From: Phycisphaerales bacterium
GTDB taxonomy: Bacteria > Planctomycetota > Phycisphaerae > UBA1845 > UTPLA1
Assembly (NCBI GenBank): GCA_020639075.1
Contig: JACKHI010000001.1
Span: forward strand, 3,534,001-3,598,000
Direction: 5' to 3'
Length of the DNA: 64,000 bases
Shown in pieces: positions 54,355 to 63,549 of this stretch. The translations under genes and the position numbers were made by a program. A model generated the notes under the pieces. That model worked only from the letters and a program-made list of their open reading frames with translations, was not told the origin of the DNA and did not search any database. The stretch's first letter is position 1, and each line of letters starts with the position of its first letter.

Positions 54355-54843
54355 CTATGTGAACAAGTCGTTGATTTCGCTTCCATCGCGCTGCAACGCG
54401 TTGTCCGATGTCGCGCAATCGTCGTTGTCGTCATTGCCGTCGATGTAGATGTCCGGATCGTAGGAGAGGATCACACGATAGATCGGCGGAAACTCGTTTG
54501 ACGTGTTCCATTCCAATTCGTACGAGACGCTGACTTGCGCGCCCGGCGCCAGATCCTCGAATGGCTGCGATGCGAGCATGTTCAGGCTGGTCAGAGACGG
54601 ACCGGCCCAGATCTGCACGGCCTGCTGTCCCGCAGCGGAGTCAAACGTCCCGGAGCCGAGGTTCTCGACGGTGCCGACAATTTCGACAGTGCCCGTTGAG
54701 TCGGTGTCGCGAGAGACGAGATTGAAGTCAATGGAAATCACGGCGGGATTCGGCTGTCCTTCAAGGCAGTCCTCCGGACATGTCAATCCGGATATGGGCA
54801 ATAAGAGCAAAACGACGGATATCGATGCGATGTGACGATTCAT
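54355..54843 (-). CDS. secreted CARDB-like small protein
   Basis: 162 residues from ATG 54843 (TCAGGAG upstream). A hydrophobic N-terminus ends in PISGLTC, a possible lipobox. The rest is one beta-sandwich (GTVEIVGTVENLGSGTF, YELEWNTSNEFPPIYRVILSYDPDI) like CARDB/APHP domains, which often mediate adhesion. The end is acidic (DGNDDNDDCATSDNALQ). No catalytic motif. Probably an exported binding domain. Confidence 0.7.
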   Translation of the reverse strand: MNRHIASISVVLLLLPISGLTCPEDCLEGQPNPAVISIDFNLVSRDTDSTGTVEIVGTVENLGSGTFDSAAGQQAVQIWAGPSLTSLNMLASQPFEDLAPGAQVSVSYELEWNTSNEFPPIYRVILSYDPDIYIDGNDDNDDCATSDNALQRDGSEINDLFT

Positions 54844-55080
54844 GGTGAATCTCCTGAGATGTGATTCGCGAGGAAGGGAAGATGTGTCGAGATCGATGGC
54901 GGCATCATGGCGTACCTGTGAAGCGCCGTTCGCCCGATGCCGTGGAGGAATCGGGCGAACCCGATGACCCGTCATTCTAACACGGCCAATCGGCGGAGCC
55001 AGCCACGGCCACGTCCGGTTCAGAGCCCGCCGCACACCGCCGAGGCGGGGAGGAATCACTGCAATCGGGCCCTGCGGGGC

Positions 55081-55086
55081 TATAAT
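55081..55086 (+). promoter_or_regulatory. -10 box of the HEAT-repeat gene
   Basis: TATAAT, 52 bases before the GTG start at 55138; -35 not clear. Confidence 0.5.
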
Positions 55087-55137
55087 GGGGCGAAGGCCGC
55101 CCGCCGACGCTCGCTCAACCCGCCTCCGGAGGATCTC

Positions 55138-56757
55138 GTGCCGCGATTTCCGATCTCGCACGCCGTCATTGCATGTCTGCTTTTCGCCGTCGCCCGAGCA
55201 GAGGCCGACGGCGAGAAGATGACCTTTCGCAACAACACGCTGCCCGGTCATCTGACAATCCACTCGGTGCGTCGGCAGACGAAGCGAATTGCGCCGCGGC
55301 GCGACTATGAAGAGACGATCGAGTATGTGCAGGAGGGAGAGTGGGTTCAGGTCAATCTGGACGAACCCAAGCCGGGAGAATCCACGGTCTACCAGATGTT
55401 CTATGATCTGCCGCCCGAGATGCTCAGCATGTATCGCGGGGCGGAGCGGATTCGGGCGCTGCCGAACCCGATCGAGTTCAACATCAAGGCGGGCGCGACG
55501 TATCTCAACAGCGAACGCCGGAGCCGGACGGACAATCCGTTCAAGCCACCGAGCGGCAACACGGTCCAGGAAGTCGTGATGGACATCATGCTCGACACGG
55601 CCCACTGGGATCGCAAATCGATCGAAGCGGGTCATCGCTGGGAGCGCGACATCCAGTCGGGTTATTTCAAAGGTGTGCAGCGTTTCGAGTTCGCAGGCGT
55701 CGAACAGACGGAGATCGGGAAAGTCGGCACGATCCGCATGGTGGTCGAGGGAGAGTTCATCGGACCGCTCGCGCGTTCACATAAATTCGGAAAATCACGA
55801 GCCGTCATCTACTGGGCCAACCTGGAAAAGACGTTTGCCGCCATCGAAGCCCGCGTGGAGTACGCCCAGCGTCGCCCGGCCGGCGACGAGCAATACCAGA
55901 TGCGGATCGACGTCGGTCTCAAGCGCGCCGAGACGCTGTCGGAAGCCCAGGCGGAAGCGCTTCGCCAGCAGCTCAACGTATTCGCCGAAGCGCTGAGCCG
56001 ATCCAAGCAAAAGGACTACGTCGGAACGCGGGATGCGTGCCGCCAATTTCGCGACACGTGGCCCGGATCGATCTGGACGCCGGCGGTGGACGAACTGCAG
56101 ATGCAGACGATCACCGGAGCGGGGCCGAAGCGTCTCAAGACATCGGACGTGCTGGACGTCATCAAGCAGTGTCTCGTCGTCTGGGAATCCGCGATGAAGG
56201 ACCAGCAATACGACGTTCTGGACAGGACGCGAGAGACGCTGATTCAGCTTAATGAAGACGCCCGCGGCAAGATCCTTAAGCTCACGCGCGACGGCAGCAG
56301 CAAGGCCCGGGCCGCGGCCGCCTTCGCCTTGGCGTTCAGCCCGGATCCGGGCGACTTCCAGACTGTGCAGAAGGCGACGCGCGATGCGTCGCCCCGTGTG
56401 CGAGGCATGGCGTTGGAAGGTCTCGCGGCGCGCGGCGATCCGGGCACGAGCACGGAGATGCTTCTGCTCCGCCTTGCCGACGGTCATCCGATGGTGCGCG
56501 CCCGCGCGTGTCGCGCCGTGGCTGCGTGCGTACCGCGGGAGCACTATTCGATCGGGCAGGTTGCGAAGCAGCTCAATCAACTGCTCGCGGAAGACGAAAG
56601 CAGCACGGTCCGTCGTGATGCGATTCGCGCCATCGGCGCTGTCGGCGCGCCGGCGGACATAGAGGTGCTGAAAGCCGCCCGTGAAAAAGAACCCAGCGCC
56701 CGCAATCGAGAGGAAATCGATCTCGCCATCGCGCGGCTGAAATCGCTGGGCTCATAG
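55138..56757 (+). CDS. exported HEAT-repeat protein
   Basis: 539 residues from GTG 55138, chosen because GGAGG lies 6 bases upstream and a signal peptide (PRFPISHAVIACLLFAVARAEADG) follows directly. Residues 25-290 form a domain without recognised family, rich in basic/aromatic residues. A helical segment with a DxWPGSIWTPAVDELQ TPR-like element follows. From about 370 there are HEAT-like repeats (GSSKARAAAAFALAF, ASPRVRGMALEGLAARG, GHPMVRARACRAVAA, STVRRDAIRAIGAVG). HEAT repeats suggest protein-protein interaction in the periplasm. Function unknown. Confidence 0.7.
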   Translation: MPRFPISHAVIACLLFAVARAEADGEKMTFRNNTLPGHLTIHSVRRQTKRIAPRRDYEETIEYVQEGEWVQVNLDEPKPGESTVYQMFYDLPPEMLSMYRGAERIRALPNPIEFNIKAGATYLNSERRSRTDNPFKPPSGNTVQEVVMDIMLDTAHWDRKSIEAGHRWERDIQSGYFKGVQRFEFAGVEQTEIGKVGTIRMVVEGEFIGPLARSHKFGKSRAVIYWANLEKTFAAIEARVEYAQRRPAGDEQYQMRIDVGLKRAETLSEAQAEALRQQLNVFAEALSRSKQKDYVGTRDACRQFRDTWPGSIWTPAVDELQMQTITGAGPKRLKTSDVLDVIKQCLVVWESAMKDQQYDVLDRTRETLIQLNEDARGKILKLTRDGSSKARAAAAFALAFSPDPGDFQTVQKATRDASPRVRGMALEGLAARGDPGTSTEMLLLRLADGHPMVRARACRAVAACVPREHYSIGQVAKQLNQLLAEDESSTVRRDAIRAIGAVGAPADIEVLKAAREKEPSARNREEIDLAIARLKSLGS

Positions 56758-57028
56758 GGCGACGGACACGCCGCATATCGATGCAGCGAGGAATCAGATT
56801 GGGCCGCGCGGGGCGAACCGAGTCCATCGTACGATGGCGCTTGAAACGCAATCGACGCATTGCGACCGATAAGCGGCAAACCAGACGGGTCGGCAGTCCA
56901 AAGGCCCGCATCAGGTCGGCCAATTGTGCGGCATGACGCCGAGTCGGCGGCATTGGCGACGTTTGGGTCGAACCCCACTTTAGGCCCGCCGCGGAATCGG
57001 CTATCCTATGGCCACAGGAGCCAGCGAA

Positions 57029-58207
57029 ATGACAACGAATCTGTTCGGAAAGAAAGATCGAGACGGCGTCCGCGTCGTACTGACGGGGCAAGTCGGCGTG
57101 GACAAGAAGCCGTTTCTTGAGAAGGTCTGCGCGATCGCAACGGAGCGCGGCCACGACATCGCGCTGTGCAATGTCGGCGACATGATGTACGCCGAAGCGC
57201 CGGACGTTGTAAAGGGCCGAATTCTCGATCTGCCGCGGACGCGACTGAACACGCTGCGCCGGGCGGTCTTCAAGGACGTCCTGACGACGGCGTCGCGCGA
57301 GCCGAACGTGATCGTCAATACGCATGCGACGTTTCGCTGGAAGCACGGTCTGTTCGAGGCGTTTGACTTCGACCACATGAAGGCGTTCGATGCGGACCTT
57401 TACATCACGCTGGTCGACAACGTCGATTCGATTCACCAGCGGCTGTTGCGGGATCACGATCTGCCGCATTCGCTGAAAGACATCATGGTCTGGCGCGAAG
57501 AGGAAATCCTGGCGACGGAGATTCTTGCCCACGCGCTCGGCGCCCATGGGCGCTATTTCGTCCTGGCCCGCGGCGAGGATGCGACGACGGCGGACTCGCT
57601 TGTGCGGCTGATGTTCGAACAGGGCAAGAAGCGAATTTACCCGAGCTTCCCGATGTCGCACGTGATGGACATGCCGGACGTTCTTGCCGAGATCGACGCC
57701 TTCCGCGCCGCCCTCGCCGAGCACTTCATCTGCTTCGATCCGGGGGATCTGGACGAGAAGCGGCTGCTCTTCGAGGCAGGCGAAGCGACGAAGAAAGGCG
57801 AAACGACGATCACGCTCGACGTGAACGGCGCACCGCTCCAGTTCAATGTGTCCGACGTCACGAGCGTCGCCCGCGACATCGACGGGCAGATTTACGCACG
57901 CGATTTCAAGCTGATCGACCAATCCGACATGATCGTGAGTTACGTGCCGGAGCTTGCGTCCGGCATTCCCGGATTGTCCAGCGGCGTCGAGCGGGAATTG
58001 CAGCACGCGTTTGAAGGGACGAAGGAAGTCTACGTCATCTGGCGGCCGAAGAAGGAGCCGTCGCCATTCGTCACTGAAACGGCGACGCGTGTGTTCTCGA
58101 CGGTCGAAGAGTTGTTCAAGCACTTCCAGGAAAAGAAGTACCTCGGCGACTACCAGCTCAACCTGCTGCGCAACACAGTGCCGAAGGAACGCGGTCGGTT
58201 CGGGTAA
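57029..58207 (+). CDS. P-loop nucleotide-kinase-like protein with C-terminal deoxyribosyltransferase-like domain
   Basis: 392 residues from ATG 57029 (AGGAG upstream); ATG 57008 is in frame. The N-terminus VRVVLTGQVGVDKKPFLEKV resembles a P-loop (GxxGxxKK) of archaeal-type adenylate kinases, but Lys is followed by Lys rather than Ser/Thr. VIVNTHATFRW is a Walker-B-like region. The C-terminal 130 residues (IYARDFKLIDQSDMIVSYVPEL, SSGVERELQHAFEGTKEVYVIW) resemble nucleoside 2-deoxyribosyltransferase-like folds. The combination suggests a nucleotide-handling enzyme. Substrate and activity unknown; the family call is tentative. Confidence 0.6.
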   Translation: MTTNLFGKKDRDGVRVVLTGQVGVDKKPFLEKVCAIATERGHDIALCNVGDMMYAEAPDVVKGRILDLPRTRLNTLRRAVFKDVLTTASREPNVIVNTHATFRWKHGLFEAFDFDHMKAFDADLYITLVDNVDSIHQRLLRDHDLPHSLKDIMVWREEEILATEILAHALGAHGRYFVLARGEDATTADSLVRLMFEQGKKRIYPSFPMSHVMDMPDVLAEIDAFRAALAEHFICFDPGDLDEKRLLFEAGEATKKGETTITLDVNGAPLQFNVSDVTSVARDIDGQIYARDFKLIDQSDMIVSYVPELASGIPGLSSGVERELQHAFEGTKEVYVIWRPKKEPSPFVTETATRVFSTVEELFKHFQEKKYLGDYQLNLLRNTVPKERGRFG

Positions 58208-58370
58208 CGGCGCGCGAAGCGAGTGTCACAATTCGAGGAGCGCAGGGCGGATGTCCGGCGCCCCTTTTTTTTGAACACATATTTTCGGGAAAGGCCGCCC
58301 AGTTCCGAACCACGAGCGAGAGGGAGTCCGGTCGGGCGATGAAGCGGTTGCACGAATGGGACGGACGGTG

Positions 58371-59372
58371 CTATCGGGCGCGGGCGGGCATGACGACGTC
58401 GCATCGATCGACAAGATCCACGATCGCCTGATCCGAGACGGGAATGAACCTGCCGCCGCTCATGGCCGCAAGTTCCTTGCATGAATCGCTTGCCGCGTCA
58501 CCCAGGCAGATCATATGGACCGGCACGCCGGCGGCGCGGATCTCCGATTCGAGAAGCTCTTTCTCCGCGAGCTGGAGCGGTTCGGAGATAACAACAAACA
58601 CTTGTTGGGGTACCGCCCGGGCCGTCAGCGCGAAGGCGCTGCTGAGACGCTTTGTCTCCTGATTCTCGGGATCACTGGGGGCCATCAATGTCGGTACGCG
58701 CAATACGGGCAGTGCGTAGTACGGGTCCGTCGCGCGATCGTCTGCCCCGACGTCCCCCCATCGCGCCTCGACGAGCCGGATCTCCGCGTTATTCGATTTG
58801 GCGAAGTCATTCGCCGCATACGCGAGACGCGCCACTTGATCGGCATGGCCGTCCAGGCGATCGCGATCGTCGATGACAATCCCCACGTTGCCTGTGCCGA
58901 TCGGCAACCCGAAGAAGTCCTCTTCACCACTCGCCTGCAGGAGTCGTGCAATCTCGGAACTCACGACCGATCGATCGTCCAGTGCGAATCGACTCGAATC
59001 GGCGCCGCCGCCCGCATCGTCGATCGACATGGACCAATTCCAGGTGAAGACGCTGGCGAGAACGACGACGGCGGAAAACGCGCCGGCGCAAGCTCTGAAC
59101 CACATCAGGTTCGAATACGATTTCGGTTCGGGAATGCGCGGAATGTCGATCGAGACATCCGCCGACCAGGCGGGCGTCGCAGCGTCGGCGCTCAAGGGCT
59201 GCAGGCGCAAACTTGGCTGATCGGGTCGCGGCAATCGCTTCCCCTTCGCCCGGTCCGCGGCCGGCACCTGTTGATGCGTATGACAGAACGCGCAACGACA
59301 GTGCGCGCCTGAATACACATCCTCCAGCACGAGGACGCGACGACATGATTTGCAACGCACACGTAGCGGCAC
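58371..59372 (-). CDS. zinc-ribbon membrane protein with vWA-like domain
   Basis: 333 residues from GTG 59372 (GGGGGCGG upstream). The first 30 residues hold CKSC and CAFC, a zinc ribbon. One membrane helix (FRACAGAFSAVVVLASVFTW) lies near 100. The outer part (about 140-330) resembles a von Willebrand A fold (NVGIVIDDRDRLDGHADQV, VFVVISEPLQLAEKELLESEIRAAGVPVHMICLGD, LAAMSGGRFIPV). The DxSxS metal site is altered (IDDRDRL). No partner such as MoxR is adjacent, and the role is unknown. Confidence 0.65.
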   Translation of the reverse strand: MPLRVRCKSCRRVLVLEDVYSGAHCRCAFCHTHQQVPAADRAKGKRLPRPDQPSLRLQPLSADAATPAWSADVSIDIPRIPEPKSYSNLMWFRACAGAFSAVVVLASVFTWNWSMSIDDAGGGADSSRFALDDRSVVSSEIARLLQASGEEDFFGLPIGTGNVGIVIDDRDRLDGHADQVARLAYAANDFAKSNNAEIRLVEARWGDVGADDRATDPYYALPVLRVPTLMAPSDPENQETKRLSSAFALTARAVPQQVFVVISEPLQLAEKELLESEIRAAGVPVHMICLGDAASDSCKELAAMSGGRFIPVSDQAIVDLVDRCDVVMPARAR

Positions 59373-59508
59373 GAGTAACCGCCCCCGATTTGAAATACCT
59401 TCCACCCTGACGATGTCAGAACTGCAGCCTCTTGATTCTAAGGTCGCCGCAGTCCAACGGCCCGAAATTGGTCGGATTACGGGCCATTCCATCTCGAACG
59501 AGACAGGA

Positions 59509-60546
59509 CTATTGCATACACCAAATGTACATGAATCGTGGATGCTTTGTCCATAAGGAACTTATGTCGATGTTCAAGAGGTTGATTGTCGACGCCGCCG
59601 GCGAGTTCACCGGGTTTTCGGCGTAGGCATTCGGCACCCACGCCATCGGCCGATGGTAGCGCACCACATTCGCTTTCTCGATGCCCGCTCGCGTGCAGGC
59701 GACGCGAATCGCGTCATCGTAGGTGCCGATCTGATCGATGAGGCCGTTATCAAGCGCCTGGGATGCCGTGTAAACTCTTCCGTCGGCGAGAGTTAACACC
59801 TGGTCCCGGCTGAGGCTGGGCCGCCCGGCATCCACGGCATCCACGAACTGGTTATAGAAATTATCAACCATTTGTTGGAATAGCTTTCGCTCCTCCGATT
59901 TCATGGTTCTGAAGGGTGAGCCCGCGTCTTTATAGGCCCCAGACGTGATTGCGTCCGTACGCACACCGATGTAGTCCAGCGTGCCCTGCATGTTCACCAT
60001 CATCATGATGACGCCGATCGACCCGGTCACAGTCGTTCGCTGGGCCATGATTTCGTCCGATGCGCACGCCAAAAAATATGCGCCGCTGGCGGCCACATCC
60101 TGGAAATAGGCGACGACCGGCTTGCCGGTGCGCTTTCGAAACTCGGTGATTTCGTGATGCAGCATGTCGCTCGCCGTCACGCTGCCGCCGGGGGAATTGA
60201 TCCGCAGGACGATCGCCTTGACCCGGCGATCGTGGGCGGCCTTGTTGAGCTGTTCGACGGTCAGCGACACGGGATGCTCGCCTTCGGAGAACAGGCCGTT
60301 GATTCGGCCGTTCATGAGAACGCCGGAGATATCGATGATTGCGATGCGATCACTGACGAATGCGCCGGCGCGCTGCAGCACCGACTCTTCGAGAGATTTG
60401 TCGGAGGGGACGGACGTGACTTTGAAACTGCCCGCGGGCGAGCATCCGGCGCTCGCCAGAATCAGCATCGCGATGCATCCGCCGGCGGCGCCCCGGATTC
60501 CGCGCAACGCGCGATCGGAAAAACTACGCATGGTTGGTTCGAACAT
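59509..60546 (-). CDS. sppA: signal peptide peptidase SppA-like lipoprotein
   Basis: 345 residues from ATG 60546 (CGGAGGG upstream). The N-terminus ends in LILASAGC, a lipobox. The S49 protease domain includes IAIIDISGVL, RVKAIVLRINSPGGSV, catalytic Ser in DVAASGAYFLA, TTVTGSIGVI and catalytic Lys in ITSGAYKDAGSP. This Ser-Lys protease degrades cleaved signal peptides and other membrane-bound peptides. It is the single-domain type, acting as an oligomer. The lipid anchor in place of the usual membrane helix is notable but known in some bacteria. Confidence 0.92.
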   Translation of the reverse strand: MFEPTMRSFSDRALRGIRGAAGGCIAMLILASAGCSPAGSFKVTSVPSDKSLEESVLQRAGAFVSDRIAIIDISGVLMNGRINGLFSEGEHPVSLTVEQLNKAAHDRRVKAIVLRINSPGGSVTASDMLHHEITEFRKRTGKPVVAYFQDVAASGAYFLACASDEIMAQRTTVTGSIGVIMMMVNMQGTLDYIGVRTDAITSGAYKDAGSPFRTMKSEERKLFQQMVDNFYNQFVDAVDAGRPSLSRDQVLTLADGRVYTASQALDNGLIDQIGTYDDAIRVACTRAGIEKANVVRYHRPMAWVPNAYAENPVNSPAASTINLLNIDISSLWTKHPRFMYIWCMQ

Positions 60547-60745
60547 CACGCCCTCCGAAACACGGCGACGTCGCACAAGACGCCGCAAAGAGAATATCGA
60601 TTGTGACCGGCTCTTAACCACCGTCGTCGGGCGAACCGCCCGTCGGGGCAAGCGTACAATGGGGCAGGGATTGAATAAAGGCAAATGTCGCGACGCGTCC
60701 GGGCCGCGGCGTCGACTCCCGAGTCCGGGCGACTACACTCCTGCT

Positions 60746-61891
60746 ATGCCAAATCGACCTGCGGGCTTCACATTGATCACGATGACGTGGCGGACGCTGC
60801 ATCGCCAGATTGTTCGCACGGCATTGAGCGCGCTGGGCGTAGCCATCGGCGTGATCGCGATCGTCGCGCTGGGGGCCGTCGCCAAGGGGCTTCGGGCGAG
60901 CATCCAGGGCGGCATCAAAAGCGGCGAGAGCGACATGATGATCTGGCAGGCGGGCGTCGCGGCCGACATCTTCAGCTCTCTCGACGAGGCCGAGACGCGG
61001 AAGAAGCTGGCGACGTTTCCGGAGATCGCGGACGTGTCCGCCGGTGCGAGCCACTTGATTCGTGTGCCGGGCGCGACGTCCGTCGCGGGGCTGCAGATCG
61101 TGATCGGCGTCTATCCGGACGAGTTCGGGCAGCAGTCGCAGGCGCCGCTCGAAGGCCGTCGCTTTCGTACGCCGGACGAAGTCGTCGTCGGTTGCAGGTT
61201 CGCCGAGATGCAAAAGAAACACGTCGGCGACTCGCTCGACATCGGCGACACGACGTACAAGATCGTCGGCACGTTCCGATCCGGCGTGGTCTTCTTCGAC
61301 GGCGCAATCGTGATGCACATCGACGAACTTCGGAAGCTCAACGGACGCCCGGGGCGCGTGACGAGTTTCAACCTTCGTCTGAAACCGGGAACGGATGCGC
61401 TGGCGTTTGCAGAGCGCGTCGAGGAGAAATACCCGGAACTCGCGGCGATCGCGGATGAGTCGCAATACAACAAGGTCGACCAGGGGCTCGAAGCGTCGGA
61501 CGACATGGTCACGGCGGTGTCGTTCATCGCCCTGATCGTCGGCGCCCTCGTGATCGGCAACACGATGTGGATGTCGGTCGCACAGCGCACGCGGGAAATC
61601 GGCGTGCTGCGGGCGGTCGGATGGCCGCGGCGGCGGATCGTCGGAATGGTGCTGATGGAGGCCTTCGGCATCGGGATCATCGGTTGCCTGCTCGGCATCG
61701 GCCTGGGCGTGCTGCTGGCGGAGCTGACTCGGATGCTGCCGTTTTCATGGCAGTTCATGGATCCCGTTTATCCGTTGGCGATCTTCCTCCGAGCGATGGC
61801 GATCGCCATCGTGCTGAGCATTGTCGGAGCGTTGATCCCGGCGATCCGGGCGGCGCGAATCTCACCGGTGGAGGCGCTTCGATATGAATAG
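60746..61891 (+). CDS. ABC transporter permease (MacB/FtsX family)
   Basis: 381 residues from ATG 60746. A membrane helix at about 20-45 is followed by a MacB-PCD-type periplasmic domain (to about 250), then three membrane helices with the FtsX-family signature (VSVAQRTREIGVLRAVGWPRRRIVGMVLMEA) and the C-terminal IRAARISPVEALRYE. This is the four-helix topology of MacB, LolC/E and related mechanotransmission permeases. Overlaps the ATPase gene by 8 bases. Together they probably export or extract a lipid, lipoprotein or drug. Confidence 0.9.
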   Translation: MPNRPAGFTLITMTWRTLHRQIVRTALSALGVAIGVIAIVALGAVAKGLRASIQGGIKSGESDMMIWQAGVAADIFSSLDEAETRKKLATFPEIADVSAGASHLIRVPGATSVAGLQIVIGVYPDEFGQQSQAPLEGRRFRTPDEVVVGCRFAEMQKKHVGDSLDIGDTTYKIVGTFRSGVVFFDGAIVMHIDELRKLNGRPGRVTSFNLRLKPGTDALAFAERVEEKYPELAAIADESQYNKVDQGLEASDDMVTAVSFIALIVGALVIGNTMWMSVAQRTREIGVLRAVGWPRRRIVGMVLMEAFGIGIIGCLLGIGLGVLLAELTRMLPFSWQFMDPVYPLAIFLRAMAIAIVLSIVGALIPAIRAARISPVEALRYE

Positions 61892-62573
61892 CGCCGACAC
61901 ATCACGGGATACGGCGGTCCGCGTCCGGAACCTGCGACGGACCTTCGAGCCGGGTCCTGTCGTGGCGCTGGACGACTTGAGCCTCGACGTGGCGGCGGGC
62001 GAGTTCGTGGCGATCTGCGGACCTTCGGGTTGCGGCAAGAGCACGCTCCTGAACATGATCACGTGCATCGATCGGCCCGACGGCGGGACGATCGACGTGT
62101 TCGGGAGATCGCTGACGCGGATGAACGGCGCGGAGGCCGACGCCTATCGCGCGAACGACGTCGGACTCGTGTTTCAGCTGCATAACCTGCTGCCCCATCT
62201 GACGGCGATCGAGAACGTGCAGGTGCCGATGCTGGGAATCGCCTCGGATCGAGCGGAACGGGTTCGCCGCGCGGAGGAACTGCTGGATCGCGTCGGCATG
62301 TCGCATCGCCTGCACAGCCTGCCGACAACGCTGTCGGGCGGGGAGCGCCAGCGCGTTGCCGTCGCCCGGGCTATGGCGAACAAGCCGAGGTTGATCCTGG
62401 CGGACGAGCCGACGGGCGCGCTGGACTCGATCACGGGCGAGAGGCTGCTCGGCCTGCTCGTCGATCTGCGGGACACAATGCAGGTGACGCTGATCGTCGT
62501 CACGCACGAACAGGGCGTCGCGATGATGGCGGATCGGACGATTCGGATGCTGGACGGTCGAATCGACGGGTAG
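61884..62573 (+). CDS. ABC transporter ATP-binding protein (LolD/MacB type)
   Basis: 229 residues. Walker A GPSGCGKST, Q-loop (VFQLHNLLPHLTAIENV), signature LSGGERQRVAVARAMA, Walker B LILADEPTGALDS and H-loop VVTHE are all intact. Length and DEPTGALDS text match the LolD/MacB/FtsE subfamily that pairs with FtsX-type permeases. ATG 61884 lies within the end of the permease gene, giving translational coupling. It energises the permease at the cytoplasmic face. Confidence 0.95.
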   Translation: MNSADTSRDTAVRVRNLRRTFEPGPVVALDDLSLDVAAGEFVAICGPSGCGKSTLLNMITCIDRPDGGTIDVFGRSLTRMNGAEADAYRANDVGLVFQLHNLLPHLTAIENVQVPMLGIASDRAERVRRAEELLDRVGMSHRLHSLPTTLSGGERQRVAVARAMANKPRLILADEPTGALDSITGERLLGLLVDLRDTMQVTLIVVTHEQGVAMMADRTIRMLDGRIDG

Positions 62574-62654
62574 CCCGCATCGGCGATCCGAATCGCATGA
62601 TTTGTGACGACGTTGTTACGGGGCTGGTACGTCGCGCGTCGCACCTGTTTCGAC

Positions 62655-62693
62655 AAAAAAGGCGCCGCCACGCTCAATCGCGTGGCCGGCGCC
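62655..62693 (-). terminator. intrinsic terminator of the cytochrome gene
   Basis: On the minus strand, GGCGCCGGCCACG pairs with CGTGGCGGCGCC and is followed by six T. The stop codon is about 50 bases upstream. Confidence 0.88.
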
Positions 62694-62740
62694 GTCATTC
62701 CAGTGATGGACGCGTCAGTCCTCTGTTCGACTTTGCGCTT

Positions 62741-63163
62741 CTACTTCTTATAGACTTCGTGGCACGATTTGCAGTTCTGCGCTGCCTTCTGCATCAGTCG
62801 TTTGGCATCTTCGCCGTCCCGCTTGTGCAGGGCCTTTGCAAGCTCCAGACTGTCTTTCGACAATGCCTTCGCCCAGTCCTTGTAGTCCTTCGCGTCGTTG
62901 TGGTACTGGTTGGTGTTGGAAAGCTCCGCCAGAACCAGTGCGGCCTTGGATGCATCATCCCACTCTTCGTCCAGAATACCGCCCTTGATCCGCTTGATCA
63001 GGCTGCCCTGGCCCTCCATCGTCTGTTCGACGGTCAGTACAGGTTTGAAGGCTTCGGCTTTCGGCGTCGGCTTCTCAACCTTGGGCTCGGCAAGCAACTG
63101 GGATCCGACGATGGCCACGATCCCGAAGGCGGCAAACAGTGCGACACGATTCCTGACGTTCAT
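62741..63163 (-). CDS. cytochrome c-prime-like protein
   Basis: 140 residues from ATG 63163 (CAGGAGAAGCAT). A signal peptide ends near LLA-EP. Helical throughout, with a single CKSCH haem motif 8 residues before the C-terminus, the cytochrome c-prime/c556-like layout. Periplasmic; possible electron carrier or nitric-oxide binder. Similar in size and layout to the cytochrome at 7993 but not obviously a paralogue by identity. A -10 like TATAAT is at 63240-63245 on this strand. Confidence 0.8.
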   Translation of the reverse strand: MNVRNRVALFAAFGIVAIVGSQLLAEPKVEKPTPKAEAFKPVLTVEQTMEGQGSLIKRIKGGILDEEWDDASKAALVLAELSNTNQYHNDAKDYKDWAKALSKDSLELAKALHKRDGEDAKRLMQKAAQNCKSCHEVYKK

Positions 63164-63462
63164 ATGCTTCTCCTGATTGCGTGATAAAGCAGGGTTAGAT
63201 TCTCGGGGCATCGACCCCTCGTCATTGCCCGACACGCCGATTATAGGGGTTCGGCGCGTCCGCGCCGCATGAAGCGGCTCTCCTGAAGGGGCAACACGTG
63301 AATCGCGAATGCGTGCGCGGCGTTACCTGTCGGATCGGACCGGCGATTATTTTTGCGCAGCACGCGGCGAGGACCCAGGCCCGTGGGAACCCGGATCTCG
63401 CCAACGTGAGGGCACGGAGCACGCCTCCGTGCCACCCAACGCCGTTAACCAAGTCCATGGTT
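63164..63462. other. gap with palindromes
   Basis: Contains GGGGCATCGACCCC (63205-63218) in the leader of the cytochrome gene, and the hairpin GGCACGGAG/CTCCGTGCC at 63413-63432. No gene recognised. Confidence 0.5.
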
Positions 63463-63484
63463 GGGAATGCTGATTTGATAATAA

Positions 63485-63548
63485 AAACCGCTTCCTTCTG
63501 CCGATGGTTGCCTGTGGTAAAGCTGGCACAACAGAACGGAAGCGGTTT
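63485..63548 (+). promoter_or_regulatory. stem-loop enclosing the transposase ribosome site
   Basis: AAACCGCTTCC (63485-63495) pairs with GGAAGCGGTTT (63538-63548), extended by TTCTG/CAGAA. The ATG is at 63550, so the GGAAGCGG ribosome site lies inside the stem. Confidence 0.6.
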
Positions 63549-63549
63549 C

